From Candidatus Latescibacterota bacterium (lineage in GTDB: Bacteria; Latescibacterota; UBA2968; UBA8231), in NCBI GenBank assembly GCA_021295675.1, contig JAGWBY010000101.1, positions 2,690 to 27,451 on the forward strand: DNA of 24,762 nt, read 5' to 3'. The translations under genes were made by a program, and so were the position numbers. This document shows, piece by piece, positions 16,123-24,266 of the stretch. The notes under the pieces are model-generated. The model saw only the letters and a program-made list of their open reading frames with translations, had not been told where the DNA came from and did not search any database. Numbering within the stretch: position 1 is the first letter of the stretch; the number at the start of each line of letters is the position of its first letter.

Positions 16123-16129
16123 TTACGCA
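16105..16129 (+). repeat. 25-bp direct repeat, right copy
   Basis: Second copy of the 14556-14580 sequence (24/25). It sits exactly where the DUF4276-like gene loses homology, and repeats the Shine-Dalgarno and the MITQ codons of the ATPase before diverging. Confidence 0.85.
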
Positions 16130-16142
16130 GCGAGTGATATGT

Positions 16143-16173
16143 TTGACACTTGAGGCTAAAATTACGTAATTTT
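16143..16173 (+). promoter_or_regulatory. Promoter with 16-bp palindromic operator of the PIN toxin-antitoxin pair
   Basis: TTGACA at 16143-16148 is a perfect -35 hexamer. Beginning 10 bp later is the perfect palindrome AAAATTACGTAATTTT (16158-16173), which covers the region where a -10 box would lie (TAATTT, 16167-16172, spacing 18, poor match). A palindrome over the core promoter is what one expects for an antitoxin that represses its own operon. An alternative -10 is TATAAA at 16190. Confidence 0.45.
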
Positions 16174-16216
16174 TAAAAAAAATAATACGTATAAATACAG
16201 TCCAAAGGAGGCTAAG

Positions 16217-16471
16217 GTGGCCGTTAAAAAACTGACCCTGAGTGCGCCAGAGGAAGTTATCGCCGAGACCAAGCGGATCGCAGCAAAAAAGAAAACTAGC
16301 GTTTCGGCACTTTTCGTCCGGCTTTTTCGCACGATTGACCAAGAATGCGATCCTAAAGACGCCTTAGGCCCGATTGCGCTCAGGGCGTCTGGAATCGTGA
16401 AGTTGCCAATGGACCGAGCGGAGAGCGAGTTGCTCGAAAACGCGCTTGCGGAAAAATATGGGGTGCGGTAG
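16217..16471 (+). CDS. VapB-like antitoxin of a PIN-domain toxin
   Basis: 84 residues with GTG start, 5 nt after a strong AAAGGAGG (16204-16211). The N terminus VKKLTLSAPEEVIAETKRIAAKKKTSVSALFVRLFRTI has the form of a ribbon-helix-helix DNA-binding domain: one beta strand (KKLTLSAP) and two helices. The C-terminal half (ALGPIALRASGIVKLPMDRAESELLENALAEKYG) would wrap the toxin. The gene ends one base into the toxin start. It probably binds the palindrome at 16158-16173 and represses its own operon. Confidence 0.8.
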   Translation: MAVKKLTLSAPEEVIAETKRIAAKKKTSVSALFVRLFRTIDQECDPKDALGPIALRASGIVKLPMDRAESELLENALAEKYGVR

Positions 16472-16902
16472 TGATTGCGCTGGTGGATACCAATGTTCTG
16501 CTGGATGTACTCACGCGCCGCGAACCCCACTATCGAGCCTCTGCATACGTTTGGACGCTGGCCGAGCGCGGGGAAATTACGGCGTTCATTTCAGCCATTA
16601 GCTTCAACAACATTTACTACATTGTGCGAAAAGCCGAAAGCAAGACAAAGGCCGAAAAAGTATTGAAACTGCTGCGGGATACATTCGATTCGGTGGCCCC
16701 CGACGCCAAAATCATCAATCAGGCTATCGACTCAGCCTGCGACGATTTCGAGGATGCCATTCAATTTCATTCTGCCGTTCGAGTTGGAGCCCATGTTCTT
16801 ATCACGCGCAATCCGAGCGACTTCCCCCAGCTAGGAATGAGCATTGCGACGCCCGAGGAGTTTCTGCAAATATGGGCCGATCGACTCAGCGAATGCTCAT
16901 AA
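16471..16902 (+). CDS. PIN-domain ribonuclease toxin, VapC-like (PIN_3 type)
   Basis: 143 residues, GTG start overlapping the antitoxin TAG by one base. Acidic metal-binding residues are in place: Asp6 in MIALVDTNVLLDVLTRR, Glu near residue 42-50 region is less clear, Asp ~91-95 in CDDFEDAIQFHSAV, and the terminal ITRNPSDFP motif. ISAISFNNIYYIVRKAES is typical of the PIN_3 subgroup. VapC toxins cut RNA (often tRNA or rRNA) when the antitoxin is lost. Lower GC codon use than neighbouring metabolic genes and position next to a broken defence cassette suggest horizontal arrival. It ends 3 bp before a 38-bp repeat shared with the 6854-7473 module. Confidence 0.85.
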   Translation: MIALVDTNVLLDVLTRREPHYRASAYVWTLAERGEITAFISAISFNNIYYIVRKAESKTKAEKVLKLLRDTFDSVAPDAKIINQAIDSACDDFEDAIQFHSAVRVGAHVLITRNPSDFPQLGMSIATPEEFLQIWADRLSECS

Positions 16903-16905
16903 ACG

Positions 16906-16943
16906 CCCTACCCTCGACATAGCGACCTGATTGAGTATTTCGC
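16906..16943 (+). repeat. 38-bp dispersed repeat, copy 2 (end of the PIN toxin module)
   Basis: Pairs with 7449-7486 (34/38 identical, only transitions differ). It begins 3 bp after the stop codon of the PIN toxin. No hairpin or T tract is visible in it. Confidence 0.75.
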
Positions 16944-16973
16944 CTTTACCGGGAATTTTCTTGCTGTTCATTC

Positions 16974-18179
16974 CTAACCCTCGATAAACGGCCCTTCTTC
17001 CTGCAAGCGCTTGAGGACGCGGGCGTATTCGGCTGAGCCGTCGTCGGTCCAGTACTCAAAGTTGAGGCCCTCAAGGCGGCCCTCTTCGGTGCCGGTCAGG
17101 CGGTTGATGTTGGGGCTGCCCAAGCTGTAGGCTTTGTGGCCGCCGGCAAAGTGTACCACGCCGATGTAGTCGTACCTGGGCAAGTGGGCACGGGCGGCGG
17201 CTAGGGCTAGGGCTTCTTCGTCCACTTCCACGCCTAGCCCTGGGCCTGCGGGCACAGGTGAGAAGCCCTCGACGACTGGGATTTTTTCAGCGATGTCGGA
17301 TTCGAACTGGTCGTCTATGTTGACGATATGGGCCGAGGCCGTGGGCAGGACCGCGGCTTGGTGCAGGGTGAGGGCCTTCATCAGGGTGTTGCCGCATTGC
17401 TGGATCAGGCACTGGATATTGGCCTTGCCGTAGGCAAAACCCGTGCGTCCGCCAATCATGTAGATATCGGCGACCCCGCGAATCACTTCTTGGATGCCGC
17501 CCAATTGGGGGACGTGCATGACGAGGGGGATTTTGGTCTTCTCGCGCAGGGTGCGCCAGCCGTCGATATCGCTCCACACCAGCGGGTCTTCGATAAATCC
17601 GACGATCGGCGATTTTTCCAGTTCGGCGATAATGGGCAGGATTGTGCCTAGGGTGCGGTTGTGGTTGAGATCCCAGTGCAGTTTGAAGCCGGGTGGTGCT
17701 ACCTTTTCCGCGGCTCGGGTCTGCTCGATGACGTCGTAGCGGGCGTCCGAGTGCATTTTGAAGACGCGGTAGCCCTGATCGGCAGCGCGCTGGATCTCGC
17801 CGGCGAAAACGTCGGGCGGGCAGGGGCGGGTCCAAGCGGCACAGGGGACGGCGTCGCGCACTTTTTGCCCCATTAGCTTGTACGCGGGCACGCCTACGTG
17901 CTTGCCCATCAGGTCGTAGAGCGCCATGCCCAAGGCCATGTGGAAATTGTTGAGCAGATAGTCGAAAGGGTTGGTGCCGATGAGCGCGTCGATCTCGGCT
18001 TGGGGTACGGGCCTGGGGTTGTCTTCGTAGTCGCCGTGGCCGACTAAACCATTGTCGCCGTGCACTTTAACCACTAGATGTTGATCCATGTCGTACATGC
18101 GCATACGACCGGCGTGGTTGTCGTAGCGCTTGGCTATGGGCATGGCGATGGGGATTTGCTCGATGTGGGCGATTTTCAT
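16974..18179 (-). CDS. Mandelate racemase/muconate lactonizing enzyme family protein (enolase superfamily)
   Basis: 401 residues from ATG 18179 behind AGGAGC. N-terminal capping domain residues ~1-115 (MKIAHIEQIPIAMPIAKRYDNHAGRM). In the barrel, Lys141 in YRVFKMHSD, Asp170 in LHWDLNHNRT and Glu197 in FIEDPL stand where the catalytic lysine and the first two Mg2+ ligands lie. The third ligand region, normally an acid after IPVALGE-like text, reads IPLVMHVPQLGG, so the canonical Glu/Asp is absent. Family members abstract an alpha proton from carboxylates, usually dehydrating sugar acids. With an altered third ligand, activity is uncertain. It is divergent from the ceramidase-like gene across a 129-bp promoter region. 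Confidence 0.8.
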   Translation of the reverse strand: MKIAHIEQIPIAMPIAKRYDNHAGRMRMYDMDQHLVVKVHGDNGLVGHGDYEDNPRPVPQAEIDALIGTNPFDYLLNNFHMALGMALYDLMGKHVGVPAYKLMGQKVRDAVPCAAWTRPCPPDVFAGEIQRAADQGYRVFKMHSDARYDVIEQTRAAEKVAPPGFKLHWDLNHNRTLGTILPIIAELEKSPIVGFIEDPLVWSDIDGWRTLREKTKIPLVMHVPQLGGIQEVIRGVADIYMIGGRTGFAYGKANIQCLIQQCGNTLMKALTLHQAAVLPTASAHIVNIDDQFESDIAEKIPVVEGFSPVPAGPGLGVEVDEEALALAAARAHLPRYDYIGVVHFAGGHKAYSLGSPNINRLTGTEEGRLEGLNFEYWTDDGSAEYARVLKRLQEEGPFIEG

Positions 18180-18222
18180 GGGAAGCTCCTATTGGAAAAA
18201 GCACGGATTGGGTCTCCAATAA

Positions 18223-18256
18223 TTGACTTGGGTGGTGGCCTGTCAAGGTGGTGGCC
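18223..18256. promoter_or_regulatory. Inverted and direct repeats in the divergent promoter region
   Basis: TTGAC (18223-18227) and GTCAA (18242-18246) form an inverted repeat with a 14-bp spacer; GGTGGTGGCC occurs twice in direct orientation (18231-18240, 18247-18256). They lie between the minus-strand enolase-superfamily gene and the plus-strand ceramidase-like gene and could be a regulator site. TATATT at 18260-18265 may be a plus-strand -10 box. Confidence 0.25.
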
Positions 18257-18308
18257 GCGTATATTAGGGCACGCTGAATACCTGCAATCATTCTGGATTG
18301 AGAAAACC

Positions 18309-19554
18309 ATGATCCAACTCGCCACGTTCCAATCTGACGTCACGCCGCCGCTGGGCCATCCGCTCTGTGCGGGGTGGTATCCACCGGCCAAGGGGATAGC
18401 CGACCCGCTGTCTGCCTTGGGACTGATTTTGGTGCCAGACGATCAATTGCCCGTGGTCCTGTGCGCCTTGGATTGGGCTGAGTTGAGCAACGGCGATTAC
18501 GACCGCTGGCGCGGGGAACTGGCTGGGGCCGTGGGCACCGAGGCCGAGCGGGTGGCCGTACACTGCATCCACGCCCACGATACGCCTTGGCCCGACCGCG
18601 ATGCCCAGGACATACTCGACGCCCACGGCTGTCCCAATATCATTATGGCCGGCGATTGGGCTGAAAGGGTTCGGGCTCAGGCGGCGCAAGCGGCGGGCGC
18701 GGCCCTGACTAAGCTGCAGCCATGCACGGATATTGCGGTGGGTGAGGCCAAAGTCGAGCGGATCGCCTCCAATCGGCGGGTGATGGGGCCAGACGGCAAG
18801 GTGGCCGGGGTGCGCTGGACGCAGTGCCGCGATCCACAAGTGAGAGATGCGCCCGAGGGTATCATCGATCCCATGCTAAAGACGATTGGCTTTTACCGGG
18901 GAGAGACGGCCTTGGCGCTGTTGCACTACTACGCCGTCCATCCCACCAGCGAGGATGGCACCGGGCTGGTGACGCCTGAATTCGTTGGCTTGGCGCGCAA
19001 CCGCCGCAGGGAGGAAAGCGGCGTGCCGCATATATACTTCACCGGCTGCGCGGGCAATGTCACCGGATAACCGAGAATTGTTCACCGAGCGCATCCATCG
19101 GGCCATGTTGGAAGCGGAGCAGAGTAATGCGCGGCAGCCGCTGGAGCGCGTGCGCTGGATGGTCGAGCCGGTGCAGTTGCCGCCGAGGGAGGATATGGAC
19201 GAGGAAAACCTGCTGGCGCAAATCGCCTCGTCGGCCACCGGGGCCAAAGTACACAGCAAAGCCGCCCTCATGCTGACGTATCTGCGCCGCCGCGAGCGGC
19301 CCATCCCCATCACTTGTTTGCAGCTCAACGAGTTAGTGGCAGTGGTGCATTTGCCGGGTGAGATCTTTATCGAATACCAACTGCGTCCAGATGCCTTTGT
19401 CGCGGTAGCGGGATACGGAGATTTGGGGACCGGGTATATAACCTTGGCGAGTTCCTTTGCCGAGGGGGGATACGAGCCGGTGGACGCCTTTGTGTCAGGC
19501 CGGTCGGAAAAGATTGTGCGCGCCGCTATCGAGCAGGTTCTGCGGGGCGCGTGA
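18309..19554 (+). pseudogene. Neutral/alkaline ceramidase-like hydrolase, one frame break
   Basis: ATG 18309 (MIQLATFQSDVTPPLGHPLCAGWYPPA), with no clear Shine-Dalgarno. The first frame has VHCIHAHDTPWPDRD, LLHYYAVHPTSEDGTGLVTPEFVG and HIYFTGCAGNVT, the metal- and substrate-binding blocks of the family, and stops at TAA 19068-19070 (approx.). The second frame goes on as PDNRELFTERIHRAMLEA through ELVAVVHLPGEIFIEYQL and GYGDLGTGYI to TGA 19554. Relatives have AGKYNDG-like residues after GNVT; a ~23-base loss between two TCACCG-like repeats would explain both the missing residues and the new frame. Homologues hydrolyse N-acyl sphingosines; no signal peptide is seen here. A paralogue follows 63 bp downstream. 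Confidence 0.75.
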
Positions 19555-19617
19555 GGAGTATATGGTCGTGGTGAATAGCACAGAGATAACAACAGACGAG
19601 AACAGGAGACGAGGATA

Positions 19618-20937
19618 ATGCGCGACTTGCTGGCCGGAACTGGCGGTGCCCGGATCACTCCACCGATCGGCTGCCCCATGGGTGGGTACGGTGCCCGCGA
19701 CCACGGGGCCGAGGGCGTACACGACCACCTCAACACCCACGCCCTGTTCCTCGACGACGGCTCGACCCAGGCTGTGATTATTGCCAACGATCTGCTCGGT
19801 ATGCGGGCGGAGCAGGTCGCTCGCGTGCGCGAGTTGGTACACGCGGCGACGGGGGTGCCCGAGTCCCACGTATTCCTCGCCTTCTCGCACACGCACGGCG
19901 GTCCGCTGATGTACTCTGATTTTTCGGCGCTGGAGGAACAGGTCGCCACCTATATTGACGCGGTGAGCCACTACATGGCCGGTGCGGCTCTACAGGCGGC
20001 CACCTCGGCGGTGCCCGTGCGCTGGGGCACGGGCCGTCATCCGCTGCAGGTCGGCGTCAACCGCCGAGAGCGACAGGCGGATGGCACGACCCGCATTGGC
20101 GTCAACCCCGACGGAGCGGTGGCGCCTTGGGTCGATGCAGTGTGGTTCGAGCGCGACGACGGCGGTCCACTGGCAGTGATCTACCAGCACGCGGCCCACG
20201 GGACCTGCCTAGTGAGCGACAACTACCTGTTCACAGCCGACTGGATCGGCCACGCCATGCAGCTAATCGAGGCCCAACTGCCGGGCGTGACGGCGCTGTT
20301 CGTCAACGGCTGTGCCGGCAATATCAACCCTCATCCGCGCGGCACCTTCGCCCTCGCCGCGCGCCACGGTACCAGAGCTGGTGACGCGGTGCTACAGACG
20401 GTGTTGGACCGAGCCGATCTGAGACGGGGTGGCCGACTGCGCTGTGCCCAGCACGCCTTTGAACTGCCTCTCCAGCCCATGCCGTCGCAACAGGAGTGCG
20501 AGCGCGAACTGGCGGAGTGGGAGCCGGCCTTTCGTCAACTCAAGGGCGAGCACCACCGGAGCTGGCAGGTCTGCCGCCACTACTTTGCCGCAAAGGAGCG
20601 GTTCGATGCATGTCAGAGCGGCTCGGTGGCCACGGGTCTGCCCCTTGAATTGCAGGTTGTGGCCCTAGACGACGTGGCCCTCATCGGCCTGCCGGGGGAG
20701 ATCTTCGTCGAGACGGGGCTGGCCATTGCCGAGGCGTCGCCTTTTTCCTTGACCTTGCCCGTGGGGTACGCCAACGGTGCCATCGGCTACGTGCCGACGA
20801 GTGAGGAGGTGCCCTACGGGGGCTACGAGGTCCTCGATGCGAGGGCGAGCCATCAGGGGCGCTTTCTGCGCGATGACGCGGATCGGGTCCTGATTGACGG
20901 GGCACTTCGGGCCTTGGAACTGGCTGCGGCAGAGTGA
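19618..20937 (+). CDS. Neutral/alkaline ceramidase-like metallohydrolase
   Basis: 439 residues from ATG 19618, 4-5 nt after GAGGAT. N terminus LLAGTGGARITPPIGCPMGGYGARDHGAEGVHDHL is the family opening. FSHTHGGP (residues ~88-95), YQHAAHGT with NYLFTADWIG, and FVNGCAGNINPHPRG are the blocks that hold zinc and the substrate in neutral ceramidases. LIGLPGEIFVETGL and LPVGYANGAIGYVPTSEEVPYGGYEV are the later conserved parts. It is shorter than secreted ceramidases and lacks both a signal peptide and the C-terminal Ig-like domain, so a cytoplasmic amidohydrolase role is likely. The true substrate may be another N-acyl compound. The next gene begins inside its stop codon (GTGA, 20934-20937). Confidence 0.8.
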   Translation: MRDLLAGTGGARITPPIGCPMGGYGARDHGAEGVHDHLNTHALFLDDGSTQAVIIANDLLGMRAEQVARVRELVHAATGVPESHVFLAFSHTHGGPLMYSDFSALEEQVATYIDAVSHYMAGAALQAATSAVPVRWGTGRHPLQVGVNRRERQADGTTRIGVNPDGAVAPWVDAVWFERDDGGPLAVIYQHAAHGTCLVSDNYLFTADWIGHAMQLIEAQLPGVTALFVNGCAGNINPHPRGTFALAARHGTRAGDAVLQTVLDRADLRRGGRLRCAQHAFELPLQPMPSQQECERELAEWEPAFRQLKGEHHRSWQVCRHYFAAKERFDACQSGSVATGLPLELQVVALDDVALIGLPGEIFVETGLAIAEASPFSLTLPVGYANGAIGYVPTSEEVPYGGYEVLDARASHQGRFLRDDADRVLIDGALRALELAAAE

Positions 20938-22121
20938 AATCCGTGGATTATCTCGCGGCACTCTTGGCGGGCGTTGAGGGCCTGAGACCGCGGCTGCCGG
21001 CAATCTCGGAGGTCGCCGACCAAGTCGCTGGACGCCTTGTGGCGGACAGACGGCTACTGCTGGCTAGCGTGCGGCCGGACTTTACATCGGAGGGGTTTGT
21101 TCGCTCCGGAGGGCTGATGCTGGCCGAGGAGTGGACACCCGAGACGGTGCTGTCGCCGAATGACGTGGTGATTCTCGGCTGGTCGGGGGGCCCGCCGGAT
21201 CAAGAATTGGAGTTGTTGCGGGATCTGCGCGCCTCGGGTGCTCTGATCGTCGGCATTGGGCCGGCCTCGTGGGCTGGGGCGGATTCGCAGTTGGGTGCCG
21301 ACCTATTTCTGGAGAGCGAAGTTCCCCTGTCAGAAGTGGTTACCGCTCCCTTCGGCGGCGAGGGTTATCCGCTGATCTCCCTGCAGAATTTGGTTGTCTT
21401 GTGGACCTTCACCGGCGAGATCGTGGCCGCCTTGACCCGGATCGGGCGGATGCCTGCCATGTATCAGAGCGTGCTGGTGGCAGGGGCGAGGGATCGCAAT
21501 GCCCGGTTTGTCGGCTCGCGGTTCCACCAGACACACCAAGTGCCAGCGATGCCTCCCGGACAGGTGGGTGGGGACTATCTGGATGCAATTGGAGCGATTC
21601 TGCGCGCTCTGATTGAAGAGGAGGCGGGGGCGATTGACCAGGTCGGTGCGGTCTGCACTCAGGTACTCAACAATGGCGGCGTCATCCATGCGGGCATGAT
21701 CTCCCACTTTCCCGTGTATCAGCACGGAGCGCCGGGCGATCCGCTGTACATGCGTCGCCTAGCGCGGCTCGATGGGGAGTCGCCGTCGGTGGCCGAACTC
21801 GAGCGCGAGCTACAGCGAGGGGATTTGTTCTTCTTCCTTGGATACTACCGGCGGCCAACGCAAGCCTACCAGATTGCGCGCCGGGCAGGTGCGCGGATCG
21901 TTGAGGTGATTACCGGGGATGAATCAGACGGCTCGCCGCAGCCGGACTATGTCATCCGGCCGAAGTGGCCTTTCGGCGATGCGGTGACGCGGGTACCGGG
22001 GTATGACGTGGAGATCTTGCCCAGTTCCGGTATTGTGCAGACGGCGATTTACTGGGCCGTGGTGGCGGCGAGCTGGCAGGCGCTCGCTGAGCGGGCCGCG
22101 TCCACTTGTACTGTGAGGTAG
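20934..22121 (+). CDS. Probable double SIS-like (phosphosugar-binding) domain protein
   Basis: 395 residues; GTG start overlaps the stop of the ceramidase-like gene by 4 nt, so translation is coupled. The N-terminal half contains VVILGWSGGPPDQELELLRDLRASGALIVGIGPAS, the strand-loop-helix pattern of SIS domains that sense phosphosugars, and SLQNLVVLWTFTGEIVAALTRIG. The C-terminal half repeats the pattern with GDLFFFLGYYRRPTQAYQIARRAGARIVEVITGDE and ILPSSGIVQTAIYWAVVAASW. FLESEVPLSEVVTAP and PDYVIRPKWPFGDAVTRVPG occupy equivalent places. The middle (HFPVYQHGAPGDPLYM) has a histidine cluster. The family assignment is tentative and no catalytic role is claimed. Coupling suggests it acts in the same pathway as the hydrolase before it. 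Confidence 0.5.
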   Translation: MKSVDYLAALLAGVEGLRPRLPAISEVADQVAGRLVADRRLLLASVRPDFTSEGFVRSGGLMLAEEWTPETVLSPNDVVILGWSGGPPDQELELLRDLRASGALIVGIGPASWAGADSQLGADLFLESEVPLSEVVTAPFGGEGYPLISLQNLVVLWTFTGEIVAALTRIGRMPAMYQSVLVAGARDRNARFVGSRFHQTHQVPAMPPGQVGGDYLDAIGAILRALIEEEAGAIDQVGAVCTQVLNNGGVIHAGMISHFPVYQHGAPGDPLYMRRLARLDGESPSVAELERELQRGDLFFFLGYYRRPTQAYQIARRAGARIVEVITGDESDGSPQPDYVIRPKWPFGDAVTRVPGYDVEILPSSGIVQTAIYWAVVAASWQALAERAASTCTVR

Positions 22122-22123
22122 AA

Positions 22124-23199
22124 ATGATAAGCAGCACGGAGACAACAGTTCAGCTCAGCAGCGGAGAAAAGTTGACGATCGAGGTGTGCGAGCCGCCCTT
22201 TCCCGGTGGGGAGCACAGCCTCTGCTGGTGGGGGGATATTGCCGCCGACCTGATGGCAGGGAACCTGCGGCCTTGGCTATACACGCGCCCTACTACTTGG
22301 GGAAAATCGACGGAGAGTTGGTGGGCTACATGGGTTGTCAGACGCCCGCGGATACGCGCGAGGTGGGACTTGTCGAGTTCGTCTGGATCGACGAGGCACA
22401 CCGGCGCAAGGGGATCGCTTCACTTCTGCTCGGTCGGCTCGTGGAGGAGTTCGCGCAGGCTGGGGGACTGGCGCTCTATCTGTGTACGGCTAATCCCCAT
22501 GCCGGTAGCCTGTACGAGCGCCATGGATTCCGCTATTTCGTCGGAGATGGAATGCGCTACTTGGCGCCCGGTGCTGAAGACTTTGATCGCGACTACCTCG
22601 ACGGTGGTGGTCCGGCCGAGGTTCGCGACGCTGCTTGGGCCGATTTGCCGGGGGCTTCGGTGCTCTACAATCATCCCGAGCCGAGGTGGATCGTGAAGGA
22701 CTACCTGAGCGAGAGTTTTCGCGACACCCGCTACGAGAGTCACTTTGTGAAGACCTTGCGGCGCTTAGAAGGCCGGCGGGGGTTCTGTCTCGCTCTGGAG
22801 AACGCCAAGCGCCGCTTGGTCGGCTTGGCCACGGTCGAACGGCGGGGGACTTTTGCTGAGCAGCACACGGGCATATTGAGCTTTCGCGTGGCACCGGCTT
22901 TCAGCGGCCAAGCTGCGGAGTTGCTCAACGCGGCTGTCGAGCGGTGCGCGGCCTTGGAGATCGCGGTTCTGCACGTCTATTTGGCGGACTGCGACGCCGA
23001 TCAGAAGCAGCTACTTGCGGAAGTGGGATTTGGCGAAGAGGCGCGCTTTAAGCGGCGGCTGCGGGTCGATGGGCGGTACGTGGATATGGTCGTGTACGGT
23101 CGGCTCCTAGCGCAGACGGCGGCAGCTCTCTTCGACGAGGGCTACTACTACGGAGGACGCAAGGACTGGCAGCGGGAGCGAGCTGGCGGCGCGGAATGA
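22124..23199 (+). pseudogene. GNAT-family acetyltransferase, one frame break near the 5' end
   Basis: ATG 22124 lies 6 nt after GAGG and 2 bp after the SIS-like gene stop. The first frame reads MISSTETTVQLSSGEKLTIEVCEPPFPGGEHSLCWWGDIAADLMAG and breaks near 22268; the other frame goes on as LAIHAPYYLGKIDGELVGYMGCQTP. The acetyl-CoA-binding motif RRKGIASLLLGRLVEEFAQAGG and YERHGFRYF (motif B) are both present in the first GNAT domain (to residue ~150). Residues ~170-340 form a second domain with weaker GNAT features (LAEVGFGEEARFKRRL). It ends at TGA 23197-23199. Alternatively translation from an internal start could give a product lacking the first ~50 residues. Acceptor substrate unknown; position at the end of the ceramidase operon suggests an amine released there. 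Confidence 0.7.
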
Positions 23200-23240
23200 A
23201 GGGCGCAATCCACAGCGCTCAAACCCTGCTTTGTCGGTAT

Positions 23241-24266
23241 CTAGCCGCAGGCCGCGAAAATCAGTTCGATTAGCTCTGGATTGGCCCCTTCGCCGCCGCG
23301 CACCCCGAGCGGATCTGGGTTTTGCACGATCACCAGCTCCTCGCCGGGGAACACGGCGGTGTAATGGCCGCCGGCACCCCAGGAATGAAAGCCGTCGCGC
23401 GGCAACTCGGGCCAGATCATGCCCTCGGAGTTGCTCCAGAACCCGTTCCCGTAGAGCCAGTCATTTTCGGGGCAGTGTGCCTTGATATGCGGCGCGACCT
23501 GAGTTGAATCGCGCATCCACGCTTCCGGCACGAGTTGTGCATCCCCCCAGCGGCCGTAGTTGCACCATAGCCATCCGGCGCGAGCCAAGTCGAGCGCGGT
23601 GGTCGAGATGCTCGTGCCATAGCCGAAAATATTCTGTCGCGCCAAGGGGTGCAGTTCCATGGTGCCCGATGAGAACGCCCATGTCGCGCCGAGCGGCTCG
23701 GCCAACTTCTCCTGCATCAGCCGCATGCAGCCGTCGGATTTCTCTGGATTTTGCGCGTCGTAATAGCCGTATAGGTGGGCCACGGCGTGCGAAAGGATAT
23801 TCATTCCCCAGCTCTGGTAGTGGAACACCGTCCCAGGCTCTTCGCCGGGCTTCATATAGCCGGAGGTATTCGATATGAGCTGGCGGAAGGTAATCTGGCG
23901 GTCTTTTGGGAAGGCAGAGCGGCCGTCCTTGGGGCCTGTCCCTTCTGGCACGTCCATATATTCGGGCCAGTAATCGTAGATCGCCGCGTCAACCGAAGGC
24001 AGTTTCCCTTCGGCGACGGCGATGCCCAATACATTCGACAGCATCGACTTCCACGTCGACGCTATCGCCAGCTTCTCATCGCGCTCGACCCGATGGTTCC
24101 ACTCGACGACGAGCTTGCCGCCCCGCACGATCGCGAAGCGGTACTTGCGATCTTCTACGCGTTCGTCCAACCAGACTTTGGCTTTGTCTAGGCGGTCGGG
24201 ATTGAGGCCGACTTCATCAGCAGGGACCGTCTCCCAGTTATCTTTTGGAAATGTCATGGAGGCCAA
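23241..24266 (-). CDS. Serine hydrolase, class C beta-lactamase / penicillin-binding-protein-like
   Basis: 341 residues. TTG at 24266 is preferred because AGGAG lies 8 nt upstream of it; the ATG at 24257 would be 16-17 nt from the same site. Catalytic motif Ser70-x-x-Lys73 in IASTWKSM, Tyr150-x-Ser in FHYQSWGMN (the YxN/YxS motif), and a third motif in HSWGAGGHYTAV where H/K-T/S-G is usual. No signal peptide is visible, so it may be cytoplasmic or exported another way. Family members include esterases, D-aminopeptidases and beta-lactamases; the environment gives no reason to prefer resistance. Convergent with the GNAT gene (41-bp gap), and 35 bp upstream lies the end of the next enolase-superfamily gene on the same strand, so the two are probably co-transcribed. 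Confidence 0.8.
   Translation of the reverse strand: MASMTFPKDNWETVPADEVGLNPDRLDKAKVWLDERVEDRKYRFAIVRGGKLVVEWNHRVERDEKLAIASTWKSMLSNVLGIAVAEGKLPSVDAAIYDYWPEYMDVPEGTGPKDGRSAFPKDRQITFRQLISNTSGYMKPGEEPGTVFHYQSWGMNILSHAVAHLYGYYDAQNPEKSDGCMRLMQEKLAEPLGATWAFSSGTMELHPLARQNIFGYGTSISTTALDLARAGWLWCNYGRWGDAQLVPEAWMRDSTQVAPHIKAHCPENDWLYGNGFWSNSEGMIWPELPRDGFHSWGAGGHYTAVFPGEELVIVQNPDPLGVRGGEGANPELIELIFAACG

Noticed and set aside
18078..18308. Upstream extension of the first ceramidase-like gene to 18078
   Set aside because: It runs antisense through the start of the enolase-superfamily gene; the family N terminus fits ATG 18309.
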